Assembly: GCA_017795045.1 (NCBI GenBank)
Contig: CP051244.1
Span: 538,584 to 602,583, forward strand
Source of the DNA: Allomuricauda sp.
GTDB lineage: Bacteria > Bacteroidota > Bacteroidia > Flavobacteriales > Flavobacteriaceae
Reading direction: 5' to 3'
DNA: 64,000 bases
The notes beneath the pieces were generated by a model, which saw only the letters and a list, made by a program, of their open reading frames with translations, was not told the DNA's origin and ran no database searches. Within the stretch, counting starts at the first letter, position 1; every line of letters begins with the position of its first letter. The position numbers and the translations under genes were made by a program. Below, one piece after another: positions 52,360 through 62,107 of the stretch.

Positions 52360-53676
52360 ATGCCTACAATTACAGCCCTTGAAGTGCGCGATATCCGCTT
52401 TCCTACCAGTAAATCACTGGATGGTTCGGATGCCATGAATCCTGACCCCGATTATTCGGCGGCCTATGTCATTTTAAAAACAGATCATCCCCAGAACCTG
52501 GAAGGCCATGGGCTTACCTTTACCATTGGCCGGGGCAATGAAATCTGCGCCGCTGCCATCAATGCCATGTCCCATTTGGTTGTAGGCAAAAGCCTGGAAA
52601 GTTTTACGGCAAATATGGGTGCTTTTTGGAAAATGGTCACAGGCGACAGCCAATTGCGATGGTTGGGACCCGAAAAAGGAGTCATACACTTGGCAACCGG
52701 GGCCTTGGTCAATGCCGTTTGGGACCTGTATGCCAAAATCGAGGGAAAACCACTTTGGAAACTCATAGCGGATATGAGCCCAGAAGAACTGCTCTCCTGC
52801 GTTGATTTCACATACATCACCGATGCCATTACGCCTACAGAGGCCTTGGAAATCCTTAAAAAGCAAGAATCCACCAAAAAAGAACGCATTGACGCCCTCT
52901 TGAGCAGCGGTTACCCTGCCTACACCACCTCAGCGGGTTGGTTGGGCTATTCCGATGAAAAAGTGAGACGCTTATGTCGTGAAGCCAAGGAAGAAGGTTT
53001 TACCCATATGAAAATGAAAGTGGGTTCCGACCTACAGGACGATATGCGTAGAGCCGCACTCATCCGGGAAGAAATTGGCAATGACCTTAAACTGATGATG
53101 GATGCCAACCAAAAATGGGATGTACAGGAAGCCATCGATAATATGGCCCAACTCAAAAAATTCAACCCATATTGGATTGAGGAGCCTACAAGCCCTGACG
53201 ACATATTGGGACATGCCAAAATAGCCCAAGCCGTAGCCCCCATCAAAGTGGCCACGGGGGAACACTGTCAAAATCGGGTCATTTTTAAACAATTTATGCA
53301 AGCTGGGTCTTTTGAGATTTGTCAGATAGACAGCTGCAGGGTTGGTGGTGTCAATGAAAACTTGGCCATATTGCTCATGGCCGCCAAATTCAATATTCCC
53401 GTATGCCCCCATGCCGGGGGAGTGGGGCTATGCGAGTATGTACAGCACCTCTCCATGATAGACTACATCTGTATAAGTGGTAGCATGGAAGGCCGGGTCA
53501 TTGAATATGTGGACCACCTCCACGAGCATTTTCTGGACCCAGTGGTCATCAAAAATGGGGCCTACATGCCCCCCAGCATGCCTGGGTATAGCATCCAGAT
53601 GAAAGAACAATCTTTGGAAGACCATGCCTTCCCCAGTGGAAAAGTGTGGAACACCCTTCAAACCTCAACGATATGA
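52360..53676 (+). CDS. L-fuconate dehydratase
   Basis: 438 aa, enolase superfamily. Converts L-fuconate to 2-keto-3-deoxy-L-fuconate in the cytoplasm. The catalytic residues fall at the same numbers as in the characterised Xanthomonas enzyme as I recall it: K218/K220 (MKMKVG), Mg ligands D248 (MMDANQKW), E274 (WIEEPTSPD), E301 (TGEHCQN) and H351 (CPHAGG). First gene of the long fucose operon; its stop overlaps the GH29 start (ATGA, 53673-53676). Confidence 0.95.
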   Translation: MPTITALEVRDIRFPTSKSLDGSDAMNPDPDYSAAYVILKTDHPQNLEGHGLTFTIGRGNEICAAAINAMSHLVVGKSLESFTANMGAFWKMVTGDSQLRWLGPEKGVIHLATGALVNAVWDLYAKIEGKPLWKLIADMSPEELLSCVDFTYITDAITPTEALEILKKQESTKKERIDALLSSGYPAYTTSAGWLGYSDEKVRRLCREAKEEGFTHMKMKVGSDLQDDMRRAALIREEIGNDLKLMMDANQKWDVQEAIDNMAQLKKFNPYWIEEPTSPDDILGHAKIAQAVAPIKVATGEHCQNRVIFKQFMQAGSFEICQIDSCRVGGVNENLAILLMAAKFNIPVCPHAGGVGLCEYVQHLSMIDYICISGSMEGRVIEYVDHLHEHFLDPVVIKNGAYMPPSMPGYSIQMKEQSLEDHAFPSGKVWNTLQTSTI

Positions 53677-55013
53677 AACATCTAACAAAAATCTGTACTG
53701 CCCTAATTCTTTTTTGCAGCCTATTGGTCCAAGGCCAAGGCCAAAAAAACTATCAACCCTCTCCCGAGAACCTTGAGGCCAGGCAATGGTTCCAAGACGC
53801 CAAATTTGGATTATTCGTACACTGGGGGGTCTATAGCATTCTAGGGGACGGCGAATGGGTCATGAACAACCAGAACATCCCCGTTGACGCCTATGAGAAA
53901 TTGCCCGCATTCTTCAATCCTATAGATTTTGATGCCGAGGAATGGGTAAAAATGGTAAAGGATGCCGGGATGAAGTACATCACCATCACCAGTAGGCACC
54001 ACGATGGCTTTTCCATGTTCGACACCAAGGCAAGCGATTACAATATTGTGGACAGTACTCCCTACGGAAAAGATGTATTGAAGCAATTGGCCGATGCCTG
54101 CAGAAAAGAGGACATCAAACTATTTTTCTATTACTCCCTATTGGATTGGAACCGTGATGATTACTATCCAAGGGGAAGAACAGGCACGGGCATTCCCGGA
54201 AGAGGAAAAGGGGAATGGAAAGACTATATTGAATTTATGAAGGCCCAGCTCACCGAGCTTTTGACCAATTATGGGGATATCGCCGGAATTTGGTTTGATG
54301 GTCATTGGGACCAAAAAGAATGGGACGGCAAGAAATTTGGAAAATTGAAGGTGGATTGGCACTATGATGAGATCTACAAATTGATCCATGACCTTCAGCC
54401 CCAATGCTTGATTGGGAACAACCACCATATTGCCCCTATTGAAGGGGAGGATTTCCAGATGTTCGAAAAAGACCTGCCCGGGAGAAATACCACAGGCTTT
54501 GGCACCTCGGAATCCGATATAGGCCAACTGCCCTTTGAAGTTTGTGAGACCATCAATGGATCATGGGGTTTTAACCTTCAGGACAGAAAACACAAATCTG
54601 AAAAAGAGTTGGTACAGTACATTGTAAAGGCCGCTGGCTATGGTAGCAACCTATTGTTGAACGTTGGCCCAATGCCCAATGGAAAAATTCAGGACGAACA
54701 CAAGGAATCCCTAAAACAAATGGGAGACTGGTTGCGTAAAAATGGAGAGACCATTTATGGGACCAAAGCGGGCCCTTCGGGCCCAACCGATGAATATGCC
54801 ACTACCCAAAAAGGCAAAACGATCTACGTGCACCTGTTGCAGAACAAGGACGTGGTCTTTATTGAAGGATTCAACCAGCGAATCAAGCAAATAACCTATT
54901 ACGGTACCCAGCAAAAAGTGACCCATGAACTCAACGATTATGGCCTTTTGTTGAAAATTCCGGAAGGCCGTCAAGACCCCATAGATACTATCTTGGAAAT
55001 AACCCTCAGATGA
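53673..55013 (+). CDS. Alpha-L-fucosidase, GH29 (first copy)
   Basis: 446 aa from ATG 53673; the longer frame from 53646 lies inside the previous gene. Signal peptide to about residue 23 (LLVQGQG). GH29 barrel: 'FGLFVHWGVYSI', 'ITSRHHDGFSMFDTKASDYN', nucleophile D209 in GIWFDGHW, and 'LLNVGPMPNG'. Releases terminal alpha-L-fucose in the periplasm or at the surface. Coupled by 4-bp overlaps to the genes on both sides. Confidence 0.94.
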   Translation: MKHLTKICTALILFCSLLVQGQGQKNYQPSPENLEARQWFQDAKFGLFVHWGVYSILGDGEWVMNNQNIPVDAYEKLPAFFNPIDFDAEEWVKMVKDAGMKYITITSRHHDGFSMFDTKASDYNIVDSTPYGKDVLKQLADACRKEDIKLFFYYSLLDWNRDDYYPRGRTGTGIPGRGKGEWKDYIEFMKAQLTELLTNYGDIAGIWFDGHWDQKEWDGKKFGKLKVDWHYDEIYKLIHDLQPQCLIGNNHHIAPIEGEDFQMFEKDLPGRNTTGFGTSESDIGQLPFEVCETINGSWGFNLQDRKHKSEKELVQYIVKAAGYGSNLLLNVGPMPNGKIQDEHKESLKQMGDWLRKNGETIYGTKAGPSGPTDEYATTQKGKTIYVHLLQNKDVVFIEGFNQRIKQITYYGTQQKVTHELNDYGLLLKIPEGRQDPIDTILEITLR

Positions 55014-56617
55014 TCACGTATGGCAAACATATAATCACACTGCTGCTATTGGCGTTGCCCATCCTGGGTTGCAAAAAGACCGTACAGGAGAGCAGTCCTG
55101 TTCAGGTACGCCCCAATATCATCTATGTATTGGCAGATGATTTGGGCTATGGGGATATTGGGGCTTTTAATCCCCATGGGAAAATAAAGACCCCGGCCAT
55201 AGATCAACTGGCCACAGAGGGAATGAGGTTCACCGATGCCCACACTTCGTCAGCGGTATGTACGCCAACCCGTTATGGCATTCTCACTGGCCGATACAAC
55301 TGGCGAAGCCCATTGAAAAGCGGTGTACTCACCGGGGCTTCAAAAGCGCTCATTCCAAAAGAAAGAACCACGGTGGCCTCCTTGCTGAAAAAGCAAGGTT
55401 ACCATACCGCATTCATCGGAAAATGGCACTTGGGTTGGGACTGGGCCACCAAACCGGAAGATAGCACTATTGGAGAAGGATGGAACCACGAAGATTTCAA
55501 TAACATCGATTTTTCAAAGCCTATTACCAACGGCCCCAACAGCCTTGGTTTTGATTATGCCTATGGCCATTCAGGCTCCTTGGATATGGCTCCCTATGTC
55601 TATGTTGAAAATGGAAAGGCCACCATGGTTCCGGACTCGATTACTGAGGATACTGGAAAGTACACGTGGTGGCGAAAGGGCACTACCTCCAAGGATTTTA
55701 TCCATGAAGATGTGACCCCCAACTTTTTTACAAAGTCTTTCGCGCATATCAAGGAAAGGGCCAACAAAGAAGAACCCTTCTTTTTATATCTGGCCTTGCC
55801 CTCACCGCATACCCCTATACTCCCTACCGAGGAATGGCAGGGAAAGAGCGACATAAATCCCTACGCGGATTTTATGATGATGATCGATGATTATATGGGG
55901 CAACTGTCCCAAGTTTTAAAGGAAACCGGGATTGAAGAGGAAACCATGATCATCTTTACCAGCGACAATGGGTGTTCCCCTCAAGCGGATTTTGCGGTTT
56001 TAGCCGAAAAAGGACACGACCCCAGCTATGTGTTCCGAGGTCATAAAGCAGATATTTATGAAGGAGGCCATCGGGTTCCCTTTATCGTGAAATGGCCTAA
56101 AAAAGTGCAGCCCGGCAGCTCTTCGGACCAGACCATCTGTACTACGGATTTCTTTGCCACTGCTGCAGAAATCATTGGGACCCAACTTCAGGAAAATGAA
56201 GGCGAGGACAGTTTTTCCATGCTTCCCTTATTAATGGATTCCCCTTCATCCAACTACGAACGTACTTCAATCGTCCATCATTCCATCAACGGAAGTTTTG
56301 CCCTGCGGAAAGGAAAATGGAAATTGATTTTTGCCCCGGGTTCTGGAGGATGGAGTTCGCCCAAACCAAATTCAGAGGAAGAGAAAGGCCTTCCGGCGTA
56401 TCAATTATATGACCTGACCACGGATATATCAGAACAAGAAAACCTTCAGGGAAAGTATCCTGAGGTTGTGAAAGAACTAAAAGCGGAGATGATATCCTTG
56501 ATCGCCAATGGACGAAGCACTCCGGGCAACACCCAATCCAATGAAATGCCCTTGAATGGGAAGTCTTGGGAACAGATAGCACAATTTACCGACGCGAACA
56601 GTTCGGCTTCAAACTAA
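55010..56617 (+). CDS. Sulfatase (S1 family), lipoprotein
   Basis: 535 aa. Lipobox ILGC (C21). Signature C84-T-P-T-R in SAVCTPTRYGILTGRYNW; Thr instead of the usual Ser/Ala at position 4 is tolerated in the family. Metal segments 'LADDLGYGDIG' and 'FTSDNGCSPQADF'. Arylsulfatase A-like. In this operon it should remove sulfate from fucose residues or neighbouring sugars before or after fucosidase action. Formylglycine maturase gene not in window. Confidence 0.92.
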   Translation: MITYGKHIITLLLLALPILGCKKTVQESSPVQVRPNIIYVLADDLGYGDIGAFNPHGKIKTPAIDQLATEGMRFTDAHTSSAVCTPTRYGILTGRYNWRSPLKSGVLTGASKALIPKERTTVASLLKKQGYHTAFIGKWHLGWDWATKPEDSTIGEGWNHEDFNNIDFSKPITNGPNSLGFDYAYGHSGSLDMAPYVYVENGKATMVPDSITEDTGKYTWWRKGTTSKDFIHEDVTPNFFTKSFAHIKERANKEEPFFLYLALPSPHTPILPTEEWQGKSDINPYADFMMMIDDYMGQLSQVLKETGIEEETMIIFTSDNGCSPQADFAVLAEKGHDPSYVFRGHKADIYEGGHRVPFIVKWPKKVQPGSSSDQTICTTDFFATAAEIIGTQLQENEGEDSFSMLPLLMDSPSSNYERTSIVHHSINGSFALRKGKWKLIFAPGSGGWSSPKPNSEEEKGLPAYQLYDLTTDISEQENLQGKYPEVVKELKAEMISLIANGRSTPGNTQSNEMPLNGKSWEQIAQFTDANSSASN

Positions 56618-56630
56618 AACCAATTTACAG

Positions 56631-57401
56631 ATGAGCGCATTCAATTTAAAAGAAAAAATAGCTTTGATCACCGGTGGTGCCAGTGGTATTGGAAAGGCCA
56701 TTTCCTTAAAGTTTGCCGAAAATGGGGCCACGGTCCACCTTTTGGAATACAATAGTGAAGAAGGAGGGAAAACCGCCCAAGAAATACAGGATTTGGGAGG
56801 CATTGCCCATTTCCACCAATGCGATGTTTCCAATCACCAACAGGTAAAGCAAGTCATCAACGAAATTCCCAAAGTGGATATTTTGGTCAACAATGCCGGA
56901 ATAGCCCATGTGGGGAATATAGAGGGCACTTCGGAAGCTGATATGGACCGGCTGTACCAAGTGAACATCAAAGGGGTCTACAACTGCATCCATGCCGTTA
57001 TTGGCAAAATGAAGGAACAGGGTTCCGGGGTTATCCTGAACATGGCCTCAATCGCCTCATCGGTGGGTATTCCCGATAGGTTTGCCTATTCCATGACCAA
57101 GGGGGCCGTACTCACCATGACTTATTCCGTAGCCAAGGATTATGTTGAAAGTGGTATCCGATGCAACTGTATATCCCCAGCTCGGGTGCATACGCCTTTT
57201 GTTGATGGTTTCTTGGCCAAAAATTATCCGGGGAATGAAAAGGAAATGTTTGAAAAATTGTCCAAGACCCAACCCATTGGCCGTATGGGAAAACCTGAAG
57301 AAGTGGCCAATCTTGCCCTTTATCTATGTTCTGATGAAGCCTCGTTCATTACGGGCACGGATTTTCCCATTGATGGTGGGTTTATCAAATTGAACGCCTA
57401 A
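56631..57401 (+). CDS. SDR oxidoreductase, probable 2-keto-3-deoxy-L-fuconate dehydrogenase
   Basis: 256 aa short-chain dehydrogenase: nucleotide loop TGGASGIG (14-21), NNAG (87-90), catalytic S140, Y153, K157 (YSMTK). By position between fuconate dehydratase and the FAH hydrolase it should oxidise 2-keto-3-deoxy-L-fuconate to the 2,4-diketo acid with NAD. L-fucose dehydrogenases also belong to the SDR family, so that activity is the main alternative. Acidic-poor loop after strand 2 (LLEYNSEE) suits NAD rather than NADP. Confidence 0.8.
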   Translation: MSAFNLKEKIALITGGASGIGKAISLKFAENGATVHLLEYNSEEGGKTAQEIQDLGGIAHFHQCDVSNHQQVKQVINEIPKVDILVNNAGIAHVGNIEGTSEADMDRLYQVNIKGVYNCIHAVIGKMKEQGSGVILNMASIASSVGIPDRFAYSMTKGAVLTMTYSVAKDYVESGIRCNCISPARVHTPFVDGFLAKNYPGNEKEMFEKLSKTQPIGRMGKPEEVANLALYLCSDEASFITGTDFPIDGGFIKLNA

Positions 57402-57412
57402 TACACAACAAC

Positions 57413-58888
57413 ATGACCCAACTAAAAACCATAGCTACCCTTTGTCTCTTGATGATTATCGGGGAACTTTCCGCCCAAGCCGTTTATGAGGATGAGCGTT
57501 ACGTACCCGAGACCGACCCCTTGGTCCTAAAAAAACTGGACGAATGGCAAGATTTGAAATTCGGATTGCTGATGCACTGGGGACCCTACAGCCAATGGGG
57601 CATTGTGGAATCTTGGTCTATCTGTCCGGAAGAATATGGCTGGTGCGAACGAAAAAAAGGTGACAATCCAGATAATTACTTTGCCTACAAGAAAGAATAC
57701 GAAGGGCTTCAGACCACCTTCAATCCAGTAAAGTTCAACCCAGAAAAATGGGCCAATGCCGCCAAGAACGCCGGAATGAAATATGTAGTGTTCACCACGA
57801 AGCACCACGATGGTTTCAGTATGTTCGATTCAAAATACACGGATTATAAAGTTACCGATTCCAAAACCCCATTCAGTACCCACCCCAAGGCGAATATCAC
57901 CAAGGAAGTTTTTAATGCGTTCCGTGGTGAAGGACTCTGGGCCGGTGCTTATTTTTCAAAACCGGATTGGCATCACCCCAGCTATTGGGACCCCTATTAT
58001 CCGCCAAGGGACCGAAACGTGAACTATGAACCCGAAGCCAATCCTGAAAAATGGAATCAATTTATTGATTTCACCCACAACCAAATTTTGGAATTGCTCA
58101 CGGATTATGGGAAAGTGGACATTTTATGGCTCGATGGCGGATGGGTGGCCAAGACCCCAAAATCCCAAATCAACAGTTGGTACGACCAACAGTTGGTGAA
58201 CAATGACAATGGCTATCTGAAACACCGTATCGTAAACCAGGACATCCGCATGGACGAATTGGTGGAAAAAGCCCGGGAAAAACAACCCGGCCTCATTGTG
58301 GTGGACAGGGCCGTTCATGGAAAAAACCAAAACTACCTCACTCCCGAGAACCGGGTTCCCGAAAAAGCATTGCCCTATCCATGGGAATCCTGTATCATCG
58401 CCGGGGGCGGATGGTCCTATGCCTTCAATGCAAAGTACATGACCACAAACAAAGCGGTTCACATTTTGGTCGACATTGTCGCCAAAGGGGGGAACCTATT
58501 GTTGAACATTGCCCCAAGTCCAGAAGGCGAATGGGACCAAGGCGCCTATGACCTACTCCAAGGCATTGGGAATTGGATGGATGTCAACAACGAGGCCATC
58601 TATGGCACCGAGGCCATTGCTCCATACAAGTTTGAAAAGGTGTGCCTCACCTCCAAACCGGATGGAAGTCTGTACCTCATCTATCTAATGGACGAAAATG
58701 AGGAAGTGCTCCCGGACACCGTGGTGTTTAAAGACCTTCCTATGGAAAAAATTCGAAAAGCAACGATTTTGGGGGCCAATGGCAGGGTGAAATGGCAGAA
58801 AAATGGGGACAATACCGTCTTTACCATTCCATCTTCGGCCAAAACCAGCCTAAAGGGAACCGTTGCCTTTACAATCAAGTTAAAATAA
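57413..58888 (+). CDS. Alpha-L-fucosidase, GH29 (second copy)
   Basis: 491 aa. Signal peptide to about residue 21 (GELSAQ). 'FGLLMHWGPYSQWGIVESW', 'FTTKHHDGFSMFDSKYTDYK', nucleophile D241 in ILWLDGGW, 'NLLLNIAPSPEG'. It differs clearly from the first GH29 (inserts around SICPEEYGWCERKKGDNPDNY and HPSYWDPYYPP), so it is not a recent duplicate and probably cuts a different linkage or tolerates a different neighbour. 11 bp after the SDR gene. Confidence 0.93.
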   Translation: MTQLKTIATLCLLMIIGELSAQAVYEDERYVPETDPLVLKKLDEWQDLKFGLLMHWGPYSQWGIVESWSICPEEYGWCERKKGDNPDNYFAYKKEYEGLQTTFNPVKFNPEKWANAAKNAGMKYVVFTTKHHDGFSMFDSKYTDYKVTDSKTPFSTHPKANITKEVFNAFRGEGLWAGAYFSKPDWHHPSYWDPYYPPRDRNVNYEPEANPEKWNQFIDFTHNQILELLTDYGKVDILWLDGGWVAKTPKSQINSWYDQQLVNNDNGYLKHRIVNQDIRMDELVEKAREKQPGLIVVDRAVHGKNQNYLTPENRVPEKALPYPWESCIIAGGGWSYAFNAKYMTTNKAVHILVDIVAKGGNLLLNIAPSPEGEWDQGAYDLLQGIGNWMDVNNEAIYGTEAIAPYKFEKVCLTSKPDGSLYLIYLMDENEEVLPDTVVFKDLPMEKIRKATILGANGRVKWQKNGDNTVFTIPSSAKTSLKGTVAFTIKLK

Positions 58889-58912
58889 AACACAAATAAA
58901 GAACACTTATCT

Positions 58913-59770
58913 ATGAAACTGATACGATTTGGTGAAGAAGGAAAAGAGAAACCCGGTGTACAGACCGAAGATGGCAAATGGTTGGATGTTTCAGCCTTTG
59001 GCCAAGATTACAACGAAGATTTTTTTGGCGGTGATGGTTTGGCCAGATTATCCACTTGGTTAAAAGAAAATAGCGTCAATTGTCCTGAGGTTTCCAAGGA
59101 CACCCGTTTGGGCGCTCCATTGTGCAGACCGTCCAAAATGGTTTGTGTAGGACTCAATTATGCCAAACATGCTGCCGAAGGTGGCATGGCCGTACCCAAG
59201 GAACCTGTATTGTTCTTCAAGGCCACCTCGGCCATTGTGGGACCCAACGATGATTTGGTCATCCCCAAGAACAGTGAAAAGACCGATTGGGAAGTGGAAC
59301 TTGCCATTGTCATCGGCAAAAAAGCATCCTATGTTTCCAAAGAACAGGCCCTGGACCACGTAGCGGGTTATGTATTGCACAACGATTACAGCGAACGCGC
59401 ATTTCAGTTGGAACGTGAAGGTCAGTGGGTAAAAGGAAAAAGCTGTGACACCTTTGCCCCTCTTGGTCCTTTCATTGCTACTCCCGATGAAATCAAAGAC
59501 CCACATGCACTTCGCCTCTGGCTCAAGTTGAATGGGAAGATGATGCAGGACAGCAGTACTTCCGATTTCATTTTTGACATTCCAACACAGATCAGTTACA
59601 TCAGTCAATTTATGACCCTGCTGCCCGGTGATGTCATCTCAACAGGAACTCCATTTGGAGTGGGACTGGGCTTAAAGCCCCCTACTTACTTGAAACCGGG
59701 TGATGTAGTGGAATTGGGCATTGATGGACTGGGAAGTTCAACGCAAACGGCGAAAGCCTACGGACAATAA
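58913..59770 (+). CDS. FAH family protein, probable 2,4-diketo-3-deoxy-L-fuconate hydrolase
   Basis: 285 aa fumarylacetoacetate-hydrolase fold: 'KMVCVGLNYAKHAAEGG', 'DWEVELAIVIGKKAS' (metal-binding Glu pair), 'VLHNDYSERAFQLE' (metal Asp), 'GTPFGVGLGLKPPTYLKPGD'. In the oxidative fucose pathway this family splits the diketo acid to pyruvate and L-lactate. Other FAH members act on related diketo acids, so the assignment rests on the operon. Confidence 0.88.
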   Translation: MKLIRFGEEGKEKPGVQTEDGKWLDVSAFGQDYNEDFFGGDGLARLSTWLKENSVNCPEVSKDTRLGAPLCRPSKMVCVGLNYAKHAAEGGMAVPKEPVLFFKATSAIVGPNDDLVIPKNSEKTDWEVELAIVIGKKASYVSKEQALDHVAGYVLHNDYSERAFQLEREGQWVKGKSCDTFAPLGPFIATPDEIKDPHALRLWLKLNGKMMQDSSTSDFIFDIPTQISYISQFMTLLPGDVISTGTPFGVGLGLKPPTYLKPGDVVELGIDGLGSSTQTAKAYGQ

Positions 59771-59795
59771 TTCTTTCAACGGTAAACATGAAAAA

Positions 59796-61268
59796 ATGAA
59801 GTGGCCCAAACCAACATACACACTTTTAATCAGCACTTTAGTCTTTTTGGGATGTAAAGACACTCCCAAAGACCAAGTGGATATTTCTGTGCAAAAGCCC
59901 AACATCATTTTTCTGTTTACGGACGATCAAAGTTATCGCGACCTTCATGCCCTTGGCAATTCGGAGGTCCGCACCCCGGCCATGGACCAATTGGTGGCGG
60001 AAGGCACCACCTTTACCCATGCCTATAATATGGGCGGTTGGAACGGTGCCATTTGTGTGGCCTCAAGGGCAATGATCATCAGTGGACGGTCGGTTTGGCG
60101 TGCCCAAGAGGTTTCCAAGTCCTTTTCCCAAAACAAGGATTTCGACAAGACTTGGCCCCAGTTGCTGAAAACCGTGGGTTATGAAACCTATATGACGGGC
60201 AAATGGCATATCTCTGCCCCTGCCGATAGTATTTTCGACCACGTGGCACGTTCGCTCCGGGGCATGCCCTTTGATACCCCGGAAGGTTACAATAGGCCAC
60301 TAAGTGTAAACGACACCCTTTGGCAACCGTGGGACACGGATAGAGGAGGATACTGGCAAGGTGGAAAGCATTGGTCCGAACTGGTTCGGGACGATGCCCT
60401 TGGTTTTATTGACACGGCGGCCAATGCCGATGAACCTTTTTTCATGTACATTGCCTTTAATGCTCCGCATGACCCACGACAATCGCCCCGGGAATACGTG
60501 GAAAGTTATGATGTTGAGGATATTGCCCTTCCCAAATCGTTTTTGCCCAAATACCCCTATGCAGAAGCCATGGGAGCAGGTCCAAACCTACGGGATGAAA
60601 AACTGGCCCCTTTTCCACGTACCGAGTATGCCATTAAAAAGAACCGTCAGGAATACTACGCCATCACCACCCATCTGGATGACCAAATTGCCATGATCCT
60701 TTCCAAACTGAAAGAGAAAGGGCTCGACAAAAACACCTACGTCTTTTTCACCGCTGACCACGGGCTTTCTGTGGGCGAACACGGGCTATTGGGAAAACAG
60801 AACATGTACGACCACAGTGTACGGGTACCCTTGATGGTAGTAGGCCCAAACATTCCCAAAGGGAAAAAGGTGGAAAACGACGTGTACCTGCAGGACATTA
60901 TGGCCACAACCTTGCAATTGGCCGGAGTTGAAAAACCCGATTATGTTGAGTTCAGCAGTTTGTTACCCCAAATCAATCAAGATACCGAAGGGTTGGCAGA
61001 GGTATATGGGTGTTATGAAAAAGGATCACAGCGTATGATTCGAAAAGACGGTTGGAAACTCATTGTTTACCCACGGGCCGCAAAGCTTCGCTTGTACGAC
61101 CTTACCAATGACCCCAATGAGCTGTTGGATGTGTCGGAACATCCTGACCAACAGGAAAAGGTGAAGGCATTATTTACAGACTTGGTAAAACTCCAACAAA
61201 AAATGGGCGACACTTTACAACTTGATCCAGACACATATCCACAAACCAAGGAAATGAAAACACTATAA
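59796..61268 (+). CDS. Sulfatase (S1 family), lipoprotein
   Basis: 490 aa from ATG 59796 (MKWPKPTYTL); the frame extends to 59721 but that part overlaps the FAH gene. Lipobox FLGC (C20). Signature C87-V-A-S-R in GAICVASRAMIISGRS. Metal segments 'FTDDQSYRDL' and 'FTADHGLSVGEHGLLGKQNMYDHSVRVP' (split), the latter typical of choline-/iduronate-sulfatase-like S1 members rather than arylsulfatase A. Thus the two operon sulfatases belong to different subfamilies and likely act at different positions on the glycan. Confidence 0.92.
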   Translation: MKWPKPTYTLLISTLVFLGCKDTPKDQVDISVQKPNIIFLFTDDQSYRDLHALGNSEVRTPAMDQLVAEGTTFTHAYNMGGWNGAICVASRAMIISGRSVWRAQEVSKSFSQNKDFDKTWPQLLKTVGYETYMTGKWHISAPADSIFDHVARSLRGMPFDTPEGYNRPLSVNDTLWQPWDTDRGGYWQGGKHWSELVRDDALGFIDTAANADEPFFMYIAFNAPHDPRQSPREYVESYDVEDIALPKSFLPKYPYAEAMGAGPNLRDEKLAPFPRTEYAIKKNRQEYYAITTHLDDQIAMILSKLKEKGLDKNTYVFFTADHGLSVGEHGLLGKQNMYDHSVRVPLMVVGPNIPKGKKVENDVYLQDIMATTLQLAGVEKPDYVEFSSLLPQINQDTEGLAEVYGCYEKGSQRMIRKDGWKLIVYPRAAKLRLYDLTNDPNELLDVSEHPDQQEKVKALFTDLVKLQQKMGDTLQLDPDTYPQTKEMKTL

Positions 61269-61279
61269 GATCGGAGCGG

Positions 61280-62107
61280 ATGAAAATTGACAGCCATCAA
61301 CATTTTTGGAGATATAACCCTAGCAGTCATGCTTGGATAGATTCCACCATGGGAGTCCTTAAAAAGGACTTTTTGCCCGAGGATTTGGAACCTTTGCTCC
61401 AAAACCATGAATTGGATGGTTGTGTTGCCGTACAGGCCGATCAATCCGAAGCGGAAACCGATTTCCTGTTGAAATGCGCCGAGGAACATCCCTTCATCAA
61501 GGGAGTGGTAGGTTGGCTGGATCTCTGTGCCGAAGATATCGAGGAAAAATTACAGGAATATTCAAAAAATCCTTTGTTGAAAGGCTTGCGACACATTGTT
61601 CAAGATGAACCCGACGACTACTTTATGCTTCGCCCAGAATTCCTAAGAGGTGTTTCCCTTTTGGAAAAATATGGGCTTACGTACGACATCCTCATATTCC
61701 CAAAACATTTATCCTCTGCCTTGGAACTCGTAAAATTATTTCCCAACCAACCTTTTGTGGTAGACCATATTGCCAAACCCAAAATAAATGGCAAAATAGA
61801 GCCCTGTTGGGAACACTACATGAACCAACTTGGCCAACAAGACCATGTATATTGCAAAGCTTCTGGCATGGTCACCGAGGCCAAATGGGGCAAATGGTCC
61901 AAAAGTGATTTCATCCCCTATTTGGATGTGGTGTTCCAGTCCTTTGGCGCTGAGCGAATCATGTTTGGTTCGGATTGGCCTGTTTGTCTGCTTTCGGCCG
62001 AATACAAGCAGGTAAATTGTATTTTGACCCAATATCTGACCAAATATCCGAGAGAGTCTCGAAAGCAGGTCATGGGATTAACCGCTGAAAAGTTTTACAA
62101 GCTATGA
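61280..62107 (+). CDS. Amidohydrolase, probable L-fuconolactonase
   Basis: 275 aa. Amidohydrolase-2 fold with H6/H8 (DSHQHFW), a second His in 'FVVDHIAKP', and 'MFGSDWPVC' carrying the catalytic Asp. Hydrolyses L-fucono-1,5-lactone to L-fuconate, the step before fuconate dehydratase. L-rhamnono-lactonases are close relatives; the fucose operon decides. Its stop overlaps the GH95 start (62104-62107). Confidence 0.88.
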   Translation: MKIDSHQHFWRYNPSSHAWIDSTMGVLKKDFLPEDLEPLLQNHELDGCVAVQADQSEAETDFLLKCAEEHPFIKGVVGWLDLCAEDIEEKLQEYSKNPLLKGLRHIVQDEPDDYFMLRPEFLRGVSLLEKYGLTYDILIFPKHLSSALELVKLFPNQPFVVDHIAKPKINGKIEPCWEHYMNQLGQQDHVYCKASGMVTEAKWGKWSKSDFIPYLDVVFQSFGAERIMFGSDWPVCLLSAEYKQVNCILTQYLTKYPRESRKQVMGLTAEKFYKL

